Shown in pieces: positions 19,201 through 27,163 of a DNA stretch of 64,000 nucleotides (positions within the stretch are counted from its first letter, which is position 1; every line of letters begins with the position of its first letter). The position numbers and the translations under genes were made by a program. The stretch comes from Natronomonas pharaonis DSM 2160 (GTDB taxonomy: Archaea; Halobacteriota; Halobacteria; Halobacteriales; Haloarculaceae): the NCBI RefSeq assembly GCF_000026045.1, contig NC_007426.1, forward strand, positions 2,232,001 through 2,296,000. Direction: 5' to 3'. The notes beneath the pieces were generated by a model that saw nothing but the letters and a program-made list of their open reading frames with translations, searched no databases and had not been told where the DNA came from.

Positions 19201-19351
19201 TGTCTATAAACTCTACATCTACATCCACTTGGTCCTCTTGAGCCGCTGCCGAGCCGGCAAAGGCTGCGCCGGCAGCGACCATAGAGAGCACCATTATCGC
19301 AGCAAGGAATAGTGCGCGGCCTTGCTCGCGATAAGTCGTATTTCCTGTCAT
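16202..19351 (-). CDS. S-layer-type surface glycoprotein 2 with TPED stalk and C-terminal anchor
   Basis: The ATG at 19351 gives MTGNTTYREQGRALFLAAIM, the signal peptide typical of haloarchaeal major surface glycoproteins (cleavage near SAAA-QED), and a product of about 1049 aa. Domain order parallels the neighbour: an N-terminal region, several acidic beta domains, EFWMNTRMMGT, TDYEMAATGSTEFI, a stalk of about nine TPED repeats, then DDQAGFGAVIALIALIGA and a RRRNALDN tail. The stalk is coded by a 12-bp tandem repeat. As in the paralogue, AGF replaces the PGF consensus. A TATA-like AAACATTTAATGG around 19452-19464 would give a roughly 75-90-nt leader. It is a substrate candidate for the glycosylation genes at 38-54 kb. 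Confidence 0.9.
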   Translation of the reverse strand: MTGNTTYREQGRALFLAAIMVLSMVAAGAAFAGSAAAQEDQVDVDVEFIDIDDPDNVEIDATLSSDELTGIGATVEVDGNEFELEEDDFDVDASDFGSLINFDNNPSEVTISLTGEADLTPGADVDFNFFNVGIGGEEIDVTETVTVPDNGDNGDNGAPEPGEPAELTYEFPGSVAFQGQDVFAFGEEIVEGGDYQVRSVDDFEDDAVESSSFATEIDDDDIEEFEDLSDGAQELVTEAGYGEGPIVVIDSDDLDADDHFLRGGDLPTNPPEQDTFEISIQDLDAEFDEDDLPVLNDDWNDSLAELETDSTRSGYSMNVSADGDLDNEELFDIFAWTGIDEVPGIERGDSPEELIIGGDDDETVNSPFEALEEADEEGLLDISDYEATVDGDGDYDLRNTGLAIGDWNVILYDEDVDDADEQVLLVNTGNTDEDVSFFGIDEDSYELEFEVHDTEAEDTAEANVDEEDVSVDFSQSVYTQSAGDVVHFEADLEDTDEALIQFGSEDAGFLDIIYVEDDDDSDSVEFWMNTRMMGTGVDSDRMLYSDDDIAESLIGETQDVDPDAEAGDYTAAVSSWELQPEFFDDDDLELGGDNDQISFTEYLEELDLIDDDDEHPTTQIVRPLQPTDYEMAATGSTEFIAEDGESEVEDEDGFATADLQRPTLGDTVVWTGPEENADEEETIEELVNDSPLTQTDEVAIDDLLVAQIEASGLYGAMVDVEDDFDPVIPDEEDGFDSETLYELAEDESHFGEGEGISFTFEDVDPIGNQDANNLDLEDANDDEVFILVDNEAGEMYVVVDTSDEPFDRDLRDGAEFEVELEYETDDDDRFNFFDRDGIEEYGPDGAEDGSDGDGDAAYPYFDAGESAITSATFMFADASAEFDNVDDGLVVVEPGEEATISGTTNVAPGSDAAVRIQQRGDTESFLETADVDIEDDGSFEAEIDLSDREEGDQARLSFRVGGSTVLQQNGIFGEVEEEPEETPEDTPEDTPEDTPEDTPEDTPEDTPEDTPEDTPEDPDDQAGFGAVIALIALIGAALLATRRRNALDN
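16301..16408. repeat. 12-bp tandem repeat coding the TPED stalk
   Basis: Nine units of GTCCTCAGGCGT run without interruption. On the coding strand each unit encodes four residues, making (TPED)n next to the membrane anchor. The paralogue at 12370-12490 has fewer and more varied units, so stalk length has changed since duplication. Such arrays can change length by slippage. Confidence 0.95.
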
Positions 19352-19530
19352 AGTTATTTTTGAATCCTCGGATGCCGCCCGGTCACGTCGGAACTCCGAC
19401 GGTCGCGGCGCGGTTCCATGGGTAGGGGCGTCTGATGTTACCCGAGCCTCCATTAAATGTTTTGTGGTGCTGTATGGGACAGTTCCCCACGAGAAGGCGT
19501 CTATCCAGCAATTTCGGATAAATAGTCTAT

Positions 19531-19785
19531 TTGCACAGCGAGCATCGATTTGACATCTTCCCCAGCGTGATCACAGGGGAATTCAAGCAGTGGGTGGTTC
19601 AGGCTTGCAGTCCGACCACCGGACTATCACACCTTTCGGGCGCGGGGCGTCCCACAGGCACGGTGGAGTATCGTTTGGCTCGCTTTGAGCAATCGCGGGC
19701 TCCGCAATCATCCAGTCATTCAATCGCAGAGTGGCTACACGGCAAGAAGCCGCAGCTACGAGCGAAGGAAAAAATAAAACCGTGA
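19531..19785. other. Intergenic stretch with faint transposon-like remnant
   Basis: The 478-bp gap 19352-19829 begins with the S-layer gene leader and promoter. Around 19591-19612 it contains TTCAGGCTTGCAGTCCGACC, similar to TTCAGGTTTGCAGTCCAGTC at 15809-15828 in the other decayed patch, suggesting a second degraded copy. Frames here lack codon bias of the neighbours, and I do not call a gene. Confidence 0.35.
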
Positions 19786-19829
19786 AACGGACGTTGAGCG
19801 TGTATTACCGCGACACGCTCTTCAGGTCG

Positions 19830-22800
19830 TTATTCTTGCTGTTCTTGCCAGGCGTCGATGACTTCGAAGATACCGCCTTCGAGCTCAACGTCGTCTGCGA
19901 ATGCGCCTTCGTCATTCTGGAAGTCATCGATGATGCCGAAGATGTCCTGGATCTGGCCATCTTCGTCAGCGTAGAACTCGACAACCGTGTCGGGTTCAGG
20001 CTCACCAGCATCTTCGACGAACGTCAGCGTGGCGCTGAGCTCATCGTCTTCGGTTGCGAAGACGTAGTCAATGCTGTCACCAGTTTCGAGGACTTCCTCG
20101 GCGAGGCCGAGGTCGACATCGAATTCAACCGTTTCGGTGGCCTCTGCGTCAAGCTCGACGGTAGTCTCGCCGAGATCGAGTTCACCGAGTTCTTCATCGG
20201 TGGCTGTCAGGGAGACCTCAGTCTCACCAGCCTCGTCGTTGTTGTTCGTAACGTCGACGGAGGCAGTGACATCCTGATCGAATTCGACCTCAACGTCACC
20301 GGGCTGGATGTTGCTCAGCGTGAAGCCTTCTGCGGGTTCGTCATCTTCGAGGGTGACGGTCAGCGTGGCAGTCTCCGAATCGATGTCAGTGGAGATACCG
20401 TGCTCGTAATCGCCTTCCTCGACATCAGGCACGGTCACGTCGAAGGAGACCTCTTGGGTTTCACCGGGGCCAAGAGTGAGCTCCTGCGAGTCGACATCCT
20501 GACTGTCGAAGAAGAACGTTACGTCGCCAGTGTCTTCCTCGCCAGCAGTGTTGGCGACGTTGGCCGTCACTTCGATCTCGTCACCGGGTGACGCCTCAGC
20601 CGGAGCCGCGAGGTCGGAGACCTCGAAGCCTTCCGGCGCGAGGACATCCTCGATGACGATGTCGGCGTTCGTCGTGCCACCGGGGATCTCGGTTAGCTGG
20701 GCGAAGCCAGTACCTTCGTTACCTTCTTCGTCAACGAAGGTAGCCTCGACCGTGTAGTCCTGCCCGGAGCGCACGCCGTCACTACCGGTGAAGGAGAACG
20801 AACCTCCCGGACCGGCAGTCGTCTCCGCCACCTGCTCGAGTTCGCCGGTTTCGTTCTCGACGAAGAGCGTCACTTCGGCACCCGGCAGGTTGTTACTGGG
20901 TGTCTCGTCGTCGACAACGTCGCCGGTGATCTGTGCGCCTTGGAAGACGTCAATGGTTGCCTGCTCGGAGCCTTCAGTCTGGAAGACCTCTCCAGCACTC
21001 TCAGCGGACGCACTGATGTTCGTCTCGCCAACGGTTGGCGAGTCACCAGTGAACGTCGTGGTGGCAACGCCCTCATCGTCGGTAGTCACCGTCTCGTCGG
21101 CGAGGTCACCGACGATCTGGTCGGTGGCTTCGAGGTCGATCTCGAGGCCTTCGGCCGCTTCAGGTTCGTCGTCAACGCCGATCTCTTCCTGTGTGGCCTC
21201 TACTTCAACGCTAACAGGCTCATCAACAGGAACTTCCGTGTACTTGTCACCGTTGTCGACAGTCACGTCAAGGTTGTACGTGAACTCATCGACGGGTTCG
21301 AATTCCTGAGCGCTCAGGTCGACGTTCATCTGGTCGCCCTGGGCGTTCGCGGAGACGTTCACGACGTCGTAGCCACGGAAGTTCGCGAAGCCGTAGGCCG
21401 TGGATGCGTCGTCAGTATCGTCACCGCCAGCGATCACGGCGTAGGTCCGTGGGTCGTCGACGTCGACGGGCAGGTTCAGCAGTTCGAAGTCACCCTGGTC
21501 GTTGGTGACGTCGGTGGGGATCGCACGCTCGTCATCGAAGCGATTCTCGGTTGCTTCGTAGGTCAGGTCCTCAGACGCATCGAACACGTTCTCAGTGTCC
21601 TGCTGGAAGTCCTCTTCACCATCCAGATCCTCGTTGACCGTGATGTTCTGGAAGGTCGAGACCGACGCTTCGACGGATTCGTTCTCGATGGTTACCTTCT
21701 GCTGGACCTGGTAGTCCTCAGCAGGTGCGAGGAACGACAGGTCGAAGGACGGCTCATCGCCGGTTGCGGAGTTGATTTCGATACTCCGGTCGGTTTCGTT
21801 CTGGATGACCTCGACGTTCTCTGGCGTGTGGGTCAGGTAGTCCGACCGTGGATCCTGCACGACAGCATCGCCATCGTCAGTGAAGGTGACGACACGGAAC
21901 TGGTCGCCCACGTCGAGGCGGACGTCACCGAGACCCGTTTCCTCACCGTCGACATCACTGTAGTCCAGGTTGATGTCTGCATCTTCAACCTCACCGAAGT
22001 CATCAACGTTGATGTCCTCGAGGAGCGTCGACAGCTCGATGCTGTTCAGCTCTTCGACGCCATCGTTGGTGGCGTTAACGCGAACGGTGTTCTCAAGGAC
22101 CCGATCGAACTCGACAGCGTGGACTTCCACGCCGGACTCAGCAGCGATGTTGGACTGAGTGCCCACATCGATGTCCTCATCGATCACGTCGGCCTCACCG
22201 GAGATCGTACCGGTGTCGCCGATGTCCGGGACGAATTCGAGTTCCGCTTCTTCGGTAATGACCTCGTCGTCACCCTCAGTCGCTTCGAAGGTGAGTTCAG
22301 TTACTTCGACGATATCCTCGATGTCATCGAAGCCGTTGTCGGGGTCGACCTCGAAGGTGAAGTTGACTGTACCGTCGTCACCAGTCTCTGCGGTCGTTGG
22401 GCTGCCTGGTTCGATGGTGTTGACTTCAGGAATATCGCCCTCATTGTCCTCGAAGGTCACTTCAACGGGCGTGTTATCGAGCGGCAGGTCATCTCCCTCC
22501 GGGAAGTCGTCAGTGGTCACCGTGACCGTTGCCTCGATCTCGTCATCGATGCTGACGGTCTGGCCCGGATCGAATTCGACGTCGATGTCGTCAGGCGTGA
22601 TGATTCGCTGAAGCGATGGGTTCACCGTCTCTTCGACGTTGTTCTCGTCGAGAGAGGCACTACGGGTCGATGCTTCGAACCCTTCTCGTTCTGCTTTGAC
22701 AACGTATTCGACGCCGTTAGCAGCACCGACTGCAAGACCGTCGTCGATTCCGTCGACACTACCGTCGAAGCGGAAGAAGTCATCATTGCCAGTGTTTCCT

Positions 22801-23801
22801 GTAGCAATGAGGTTACCAGATGCTTCACTACCCTTGTAGAGGAGCACATCAACTCCCTCAACGGGGTTGTTTGCTGTATCCGAAGTGACAACTTCGACAG
22901 CACCGCCATCATCAGTACCGATTGTTAGCGTTCGGGCGTTACTTTCGCCACCATCGCCGCTGTCTGCATCCTGAACAGTAGCTTGGAGGTCATCTGCCTC
23001 GGCAGCACCAGCAGTTGCGTCAGTGTCATCTTCCGTATTGAATGTTTCACTGACAGTCTCATTTTCACCTGCTGAGAGTGCATCAATGTTGTCGAAGGTT
23101 ATTGACGCATTGAGGTCGTACTCGTTATCCGCATTGTCATTGTCGACCTCGATGTCTTCAACGTCGATATCGGATTCACCAACGTTTTCGACAGTTACGT
23201 CAACGCCAACATCAGCACCGAACGGTGCTGCGCTTGTGACGCCGAGAGTGACATCGATTGATGACTCGATGTCGAGGAGGTTAGTTCCAGTTTCGGTCTG
23301 CTGGGAGGAATCATTACCAGACTGAGAGTCACTGAAACCAACGGTAACATTAACGTCAGATTCCTCGGTCTCAGGGTTCACAACACCATCATAAGTGATG
23401 TTGATGGAATCTCCATCACTCAGTCCAGTCTCACCTGTCTGAATGAAGAAATCCTCACCGCCAGCATCACTTACATTCTGAGTGATATTCTCGCCACCGA
23501 CATCCACATTCACGTTAGAAACGTCAGTGGTGTTGAAAGCGTCACCATCAGAGAGGTCAATCTCCAGCTCTTCGAGAGCACTGCTTGTCCCATTGGTAAC
23601 TGAAATATCTATACTATGCGATGCAACATCGTTAGTGGTATTCACCGTGAGATCAGCATCGTCGACGGTGAACTCTGCATCACTATCTGCGGCCGCCGCC
23701 GGTGCCGCAAACGCTGCGGACATGGCGACCATCCACATAACCATAATCGCGGCCAGGAACACGGCACGGACTTTCCCTTTTGTGTTTACGTCCCCTGACA
23801 T
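19830..23801 (-). CDS. Large secreted adhesin-like surface protein with C-terminal dockerin-like module
   Basis: A 1323-aa protein. The signal peptide MSGDVNTKGKVRAVFLAAIM… is very like those of the S-layer genes and is cleaved after AAAA. The body is a chain of Ig/CARDB-like and carboxypeptidase-regulatory-like beta domains: GVVNPETEESDVNVTVGFS, PVEGVDVLLYKGSEASGNL, LPGAEVTLFVENETGEL, and two CARDB-like units with PAEASPGDEIEVTANVANTA and DVTNNNDEAGETEVSL. It lacks the archaeosortase anchor. Instead it ends in a roughly 46-residue module (VVEFYADEDGQIQDIFGIID … GGIFEVIDAW) also found twice in the protease downstream. It may bind the cell surface through that module, which is inference. Confidence 0.85.
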   Translation of the reverse strand: MSGDVNTKGKVRAVFLAAIMVMWMVAMSAAFAAPAAAADSDAEFTVDDADLTVNTTNDVASHSIDISVTNGTSSALEELEIDLSDGDAFNTTDVSNVNVDVGGENITQNVSDAGGEDFFIQTGETGLSDGDSINITYDGVVNPETEESDVNVTVGFSDSQSGNDSSQQTETGTNLLDIESSIDVTLGVTSAAPFGADVGVDVTVENVGESDIDVEDIEVDNDNADNEYDLNASITFDNIDALSAGENETVSETFNTEDDTDATAGAAEADDLQATVQDADSGDGGESNARTLTIGTDDGGAVEVVTSDTANNPVEGVDVLLYKGSEASGNLIATGNTGNDDFFRFDGSVDGIDDGLAVGAANGVEYVVKAEREGFEASTRSASLDENNVEETVNPSLQRIITPDDIDVEFDPGQTVSIDDEIEATVTVTTDDFPEGDDLPLDNTPVEVTFEDNEGDIPEVNTIEPGSPTTAETGDDGTVNFTFEVDPDNGFDDIEDIVEVTELTFEATEGDDEVITEEAELEFVPDIGDTGTISGEADVIDEDIDVGTQSNIAAESGVEVHAVEFDRVLENTVRVNATNDGVEELNSIELSTLLEDINVDDFGEVEDADINLDYSDVDGEETGLGDVRLDVGDQFRVVTFTDDGDAVVQDPRSDYLTHTPENVEVIQNETDRSIEINSATGDEPSFDLSFLAPAEDYQVQQKVTIENESVEASVSTFQNITVNEDLDGEEDFQQDTENVFDASEDLTYEATENRFDDERAIPTDVTNDQGDFELLNLPVDVDDPRTYAVIAGGDDTDDASTAYGFANFRGYDVVNVSANAQGDQMNVDLSAQEFEPVDEFTYNLDVTVDNGDKYTEVPVDEPVSVEVEATQEEIGVDDEPEAAEGLEIDLEATDQIVGDLADETVTTDDEGVATTTFTGDSPTVGETNISASAESAGEVFQTEGSEQATIDVFQGAQITGDVVDDETPSNNLPGAEVTLFVENETGELEQVAETTAGPGGSFSFTGSDGVRSGQDYTVEATFVDEEGNEGTGFAQLTEIPGGTTNADIVIEDVLAPEGFEVSDLAAPAEASPGDEIEVTANVANTAGEEDTGDVTFFFDSQDVDSQELTLGPGETQEVSFDVTVPDVEEGDYEHGISTDIDSETATLTVTLEDDEPAEGFTLSNIQPGDVEVEFDQDVTASVDVTNNNDEAGETEVSLTATDEELGELDLGETTVELDAEATETVEFDVDLGLAEEVLETGDSIDYVFATEDDELSATLTFVEDAGEPEPDTVVEFYADEDGQIQDIFGIIDDFQNDEGAFADDVELEGGIFEVIDAWQEQQE

Positions 23802-24109
23802 ATATCAGAGTACCTCCTGTGGGCTAGCCGCTCCCGTATCAGACACGGTACTCCTGTACCGAGTGTGAGTCAATGTTACGCTACGTTGTGTTTCTATCAT
23901 ATTTCGTTTGTCTCGTAGGTAGTTAGCGAACGATACGACAGCCGTCCCCGCGAGCCGGCAGCACTGCCACCGAATCGCGGTATATGGTGTGTCATAGTGT
24001 ATTTGTTTGGTGGGTCTGGTTCAGTCTCTTAGCAGCGATGTCACGTTCGTGGCTGTCGAAGCGCCCCATTATATATTTTCCCCTCTAGCCTCCCTTGCGA
24101 AGCGGTGGC

Positions 24110-24365
24110 GTTTATACGCTGAGCAGGCGCAATACCACGGCCTTCAGGCCGTGGATACGCGCCGTCACTTAATGAGTAACGGCTGGTTGGCACAGCCCGG
24201 AGTCTTCCTGTTCGACCGCGAGAGCGGACGGTTCACACCAAGAAAACAGGGAGTCTGCAAACCGTAATATCCCAACGCTGAGCAAATCGGAGATTTGCGA
24301 TGTACGCGAATCTTCGATTCGCTTGACTCGGGATTCCTCCGCCTTCAGGCGGAGGAGGATGTCAA
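24110..24365 (+). mobile_element. Short non-autonomous IS200/IS605-type element
   Basis: The left part (CGCTGAGCAGGCGCAATACC, 24118-24137) shares GAGCAGGCGCAATA with 26464-26477 beside the complete element. A perfect 8-bp stem hairpin CCACGGCC-TTCA-GGCCGTGG follows (24135-24154). A double hairpin lies at 24278-24330, and the right end GGATTCCTCCGCCTTCAGGC…GGATGTCAA closes it at 24365. The same right-end pattern is at 54329-54364 and, in the other orientation, at 55580-55614. No transposase frame is inside. The rest of the 23802-24713 gap has GC-rich decayed sequence (24480-24690) with no gene I can support. Confidence 0.55.
24278..24330 (-). repeat. Double-hairpin element, copy near 24.3 kb
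   Basis: Two hairpins, GCAAATC-GGA-GATTTGC (24282-24298) and GCGAATC-TTC-GATTCGC (24306-24322), are joined by GATGTAC and flanked by CTGA and TTGACT. The same loops (GGA and TTC) and linker pattern occur in the 51-bp insertion in tnpA, where the stem bases differ but remain paired. Confidence 0.8.
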
Positions 24366-24713
24366 CTGGGAACCCTGCATCTGACGGACACCGCGGGTTC
24401 GGGAACCACTCTTTGGACGTGGATTCTACCACGAAACTTATAACGGTAGCACAAAAATCAGCAAATCGCCTACAAGGGTACTCCCCCGTGTAGGCAGCGA
24501 TGTCACACCTCCGGGGGCGGCGGTCGCTCCCGGTGCGGTTTCCGGTTCGGTCTCGACTGGGGCCCCACGCGGGGCATAACCCACTTTTCGGGGCGTTTTT
24601 CACGGCGTTGGCGAGACACAAAGCGCCGTCTGGTCTCCTGTATGGCTTCAGTGTGGCGTCGAAGCAAGTGGGCTTTCGCCTCAAAGCGCTGTGGGCTTCC
24701 GCGCGGTGTCCAC

Positions 24714-26441
24714 TCAGGAGGTCTGGAAGGCATTGATGACATCGAAAATCGACCCCTCTACGGTCGACCCCGGAGCGAACGCACCGCGGTCGTTCTGAAA
24801 GTCATCTATCGCATCAAACACCGCTATCGAACCGTCATCGCGCGTGTAGTACTCCACCGCCGTCTCTGGGTCGTCTAACGAGTTCCAGGCATTGATGACA
24901 TCGAAAATCGACCCCTCTACGGTCGACCCCGGAGCGAACGCACCGCGGTCGTTCTGAAAGTCATCTATCGCATCAAACACCGCTATCGAACCGTCATCGC
25001 GCGTGTAATGGTCCTCCGCCCGCTCTGGCTCTGTCGGCGGGGCAACAGCATCCACGGCCGCGGAGGCATTGATACGACCGGCTCCCTGCCGGGTGGCTGG
25101 CTCACCAAGGTCGTCTGTGGTTTCAGCAAGGACATCTCGAGTGGCTTCCGGGGATAGCTCTTCGGAGGCGGTGGCGGCCAGCAGCGCCGCGACACCGCTT
25201 GCGTGCGGGACAGCCATGCTGGTACCGAACTTGCGCTCGTACCCGCCGTCTGCTGAGGCACTGCGGACATCAGCACCGGGCGCAACGACGTTCGGAACAA
25301 CGTACTCGTCGGGCCACGTTGATGGGATTTCGTCCGTATCCCACTCGCTTTTGAAAACCTGCTCGCCGCTCGATTCAGGCCAGATTTGCTCCCCGTCTTG
25401 GCTGGTCGCCCCGACCGAAAGCACGGGATAGACATCAGCCGGTGACGTGCTCGTTCCCGGACCGTTATTGCCCGCCGAAGAGACGACGAGGGAACCGGAC
25501 GCATGCGCGTTCTGAATGTGTTCGACGTACTGGTGTGTTCTGCTGTCGCCACCAAGACTGATGCTGATAACATCAGCATCGTGTTTTACCGCCCACTCCA
25601 TCGCCGCGGTGAGCTGGCTGAAGGTTGCACCGTCGTCGTCGAGCCGTCCGTGGAACAGTTCGGCGTCGGGAGCGACGCCGATTCCGTTGTCGCCAGCAAC
25701 GGTACCACTGACATGTGTTCCGTGGCCGTCACCGTCGTGTGGCTCCGAGTCGATTCGGTTTCCAGCTAGATCAAAGTCGGCCCAGCCATTGGGAGCAAGC
25801 TCAATATCCGGATGCGACGCATTGACCCCGGTATCAAGGACGGCGACTCTGGCTCCGTCCCCTCGGTTTCCGGCACGTTCCCATGCCTCCGGGACAGCTA
25901 TCGCCTCTATACCGGTTGTGTACGCTTCTTGTGATGTCAGTTGAGCGGCCGGCTCGGTCGCTGCTGACGACTGCGCCGGGTCGGAAGCAGCGAGGTCGAC
26001 ACCATCGGCGGTTGAAGCGCTGTGATGCTCTACTTCGAAGTCGGCATGGACCTCCGAGACGGCCTCGAACCGACCAACAGAGCGTTCAAAATCAATCGCA
26101 GTTGTATCGACGGTAATCGAAACAGCATTAACCAACCAGAACTGCCGTTCGATGGCTATTCCTGGGTGATCGTTGGCAAAGTCAACGAACGCCGCTTGCG
26201 TGTCGTTTGCCCGCGTCTCCATTGTGGCTGGGCCCGCTTTCGCTTCGGTGTCGAGTGCCGCTGAAGCCTCAAACCGAACAATGGCGGTCACCGTTTCGTT
26301 CGTTTCAGCCTCTTCTGCGACTTCGGGGCCGATTTCAAGGTCTGGTTCCGACGCGGCCGCTCCCCCAACGGTGATACCAAAGCAAGCACCGAAACCGAAA
26401 ATCAATACGAGTAGCAGCCTAAGCGTGATTTCGTCTGGCAT
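24714..26441 (-). CDS. Secreted subtilisin-like serine protease (halolysin type) with two C-terminal dockerin-like modules
   Basis: I chose the ATG at 26441 because MPDEITLRLLLVLIFGFGAC begins a signal peptide. The 575-aa product has a propeptide (about 45-150) and an S8 catalytic domain with the complete triad: Asp203 in ARVAVLDTGVNASHPD, His240 in GDGHGTHVSG, Ser408 in FGTSMAVPHASG, with the oxyanion Asn in SSAGNNG. The C-terminus is two identical modules (about 478-518 and 531-571) containing DDGSIAVFDAIDDFQND and VEGSIFDVINA, shared with the 1323-aa protein downstream. Halolysins usually end in other beta domains, so this tail is uncommon. Likely roles are processing or turnover of surface and secreted proteins. 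Confidence 0.92.
   Translation of the reverse strand: MPDEITLRLLLVLIFGFGACFGITVGGAAASEPDLEIGPEVAEEAETNETVTAIVRFEASAALDTEAKAGPATMETRANDTQAAFVDFANDHPGIAIERQFWLVNAVSITVDTTAIDFERSVGRFEAVSEVHADFEVEHHSASTADGVDLAASDPAQSSAATEPAAQLTSQEAYTTGIEAIAVPEAWERAGNRGDGARVAVLDTGVNASHPDIELAPNGWADFDLAGNRIDSEPHDGDGHGTHVSGTVAGDNGIGVAPDAELFHGRLDDDGATFSQLTAAMEWAVKHDADVISISLGGDSRTHQYVEHIQNAHASGSLVVSSAGNNGPGTSTSPADVYPVLSVGATSQDGEQIWPESSGEQVFKSEWDTDEIPSTWPDEYVVPNVVAPGADVRSASADGGYERKFGTSMAVPHASGVAALLAATASEELSPEATRDVLAETTDDLGEPATRQGAGRINASAAVDAVAPPTEPERAEDHYTRDDGSIAVFDAIDDFQNDRGAFAPGSTVEGSIFDVINAWNSLDDPETAVEYYTRDDGSIAVFDAIDDFQNDRGAFAPGSTVEGSIFDVINAFQTS
24728..25007. repeat. Duplicated 121-bp module-coding segment
   Basis: 24728-24848 and 24887-25007 are identical over 121 bp and lie 159 bp apart (53 codons). 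They encode the two C-terminal modules of the protease. Identity extends to third codon positions, so the duplication is recent or kept uniform by gene conversion. Confidence 0.95.
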
Positions 26442-26498
26442 TTGTTGTTGCGGCTTATAGGCGGAGCAGGCGCAATAACACTGTCGCGTTTCGAGTTG

Positions 26499-26581
26499 GT
26501 GAACCGCCTCGGGGTCAAGTGGTTCGAGACGCAAAGCGTCTCGTCATCACGGAAGACTCCGTCTTCCGTCCGACCCCGAGG
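26499..26581 (+). repeat. Cloverleaf element, full copy beside the IS605-type element
   Basis: The outer stem CCTCGGGGTC (26507-26516) pairs with GACCCCGAGG (26572-26581). Inside are two arms: GAGACGC-AAA-GCGTCTC (26526-26542) and ACGGAAGAC-TCC-GTCTTCCGT (26549-26569), separated by GTCATC. GTGAACCG precedes it. Copies with the same plan are at 48628-48713 and 62831-62919 (both on the minus strand). Confidence 0.85.
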
Positions 26582-26654
26582 CTTCCCGTCTCTACAGAGA
26601 AAGCAGGCAGAGTGCCTCGGGGCTTGACCCCGAGGGTGAATGCCGTAAGCTCCA

Positions 26655-27119
26655 TTAGACGTGTTCAGTGCGTTCGATATACTGCTCAATCGTCTGGCTA
26701 GATACTTCACCAGCCGTTCCGATGTAGTATGATTCTTCCCAGAATCCGCCACCCCACAAGTAGTTTTCCAAGAGGTGTTCGTGTTGCTGCCACATCTCTC
26801 TGGCCGTGATGCTCTTGATTTTTCGTGCAATCTTACTTGGAGAATATTTTGGATGTGCTGAAAGAAACAAGTGAACGTGGTCTGGCGAGATATGCAATGA
26901 GGGTATTTCATAATTGTACTCGCCGCAAACGTCTTTGAACGATGCTTCTAACGACTGTTCTATCTCATCAAGCACTGAGTGACGGTACTGAGCGGGATCG
27001 GAGATCCCGCGAGGTACGCAAATCTTCGATTTGCTTGACTTCGGACACCACACGAAGTGGTAATTGATGTTGTAAACCGTGTGATTTGACCGTGTTTCGC
27101 CCATATCGGCTAGAGTCAT
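26655..27119 (-). CDS. tnpA: IS200/IS605 Y1 transposase TnpA with in-frame palindromic insertion
   Basis: The single-strand HUH transposase of the IS200/IS605 family nicks and joins element ends. The HUH motif is HVH at residues 81-83 (ISPDHVHLFLS), and the catalytic Tyr is probably Tyr147 (TIEQYIERT); YHFVWCPK opens the fold. Family members continue CPKYRHSVL, but here 17 residues (28-44) separate CPK from YRHSVLDEIE. The 51 extra bases (26988-27038) are a double hairpin of the dispersed family. The frame is intact, so the protein might still fold with a loop insertion, or be inactive. It is divergent from the RHH gene and tnpB. Confidence 0.9.
   Translation of the reverse strand: MTLADMGETRSNHTVYNINYHFVWCPKSSKSKICVPRGISDPAQYRHSVLDEIEQSLEASFKDVCGEYNYEIPSLHISPDHVHLFLSAHPKYSPSKIARKIKSITAREMWQQHEHLLENYLWGGGFWEESYYIGTAGEVSSQTIEQYIERTEHV
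26988..27038 (-). repeat. 51-bp double-hairpin insertion inside tnpA
   Basis: Hairpins GCGGGATC-GGA-GATCCCGC and GCAAATC-TTC-GATTTGC are joined by GAGGTAC and flanked by CTGA and TTGA. Removing it restores the family sequence CPK-YRH, so it is an insertion of exactly 17 codons without stop codons. Confidence 0.85.
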
Positions 27120-27163
27120 GCCAAAAAATTAAGTATAAGCGTATCTAAGTATATACTGTAGAG
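27120..27163. promoter_or_regulatory. Divergent promoter region between tnpA and RHH-tnpB
   Basis: AT-rich spacer with TTAAGTATAAG about 30 bp before the RHH start (27164) and, for the minus strand, the symmetric AGTATATACT (27149-27158) about 30 bp before the tnpA start (27119). The distances fit archaeal TATA boxes for leaderless transcripts in both directions. The RHH product would be well placed to bind here. Confidence 0.45.

Noticed and set aside
16160-19312. 1050-codon open frame on the plus strand opposite S-layer gene 2 (also 12007-14052, 20940-22928 and 10776-11912)
   Set aside because: Composition mirrors the acidic codon bias of the real minus-strand genes; no start signal, signal peptide or family motif. 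Antisense shadow.
19531-19785. 84-codon plus-strand frame between the surface-protein genes
   Set aside because: Basic, low-complexity translation without haloarchaeal codon bias, overlapping decayed transposon-like sequence.
24503-24742. Minus-strand 79-codon frame rich in Arg and Pro
   Set aside because: Atypical composition, overlaps the end of the protease gene, and no recognisable domain; treated as non-coding GC-rich remnant.
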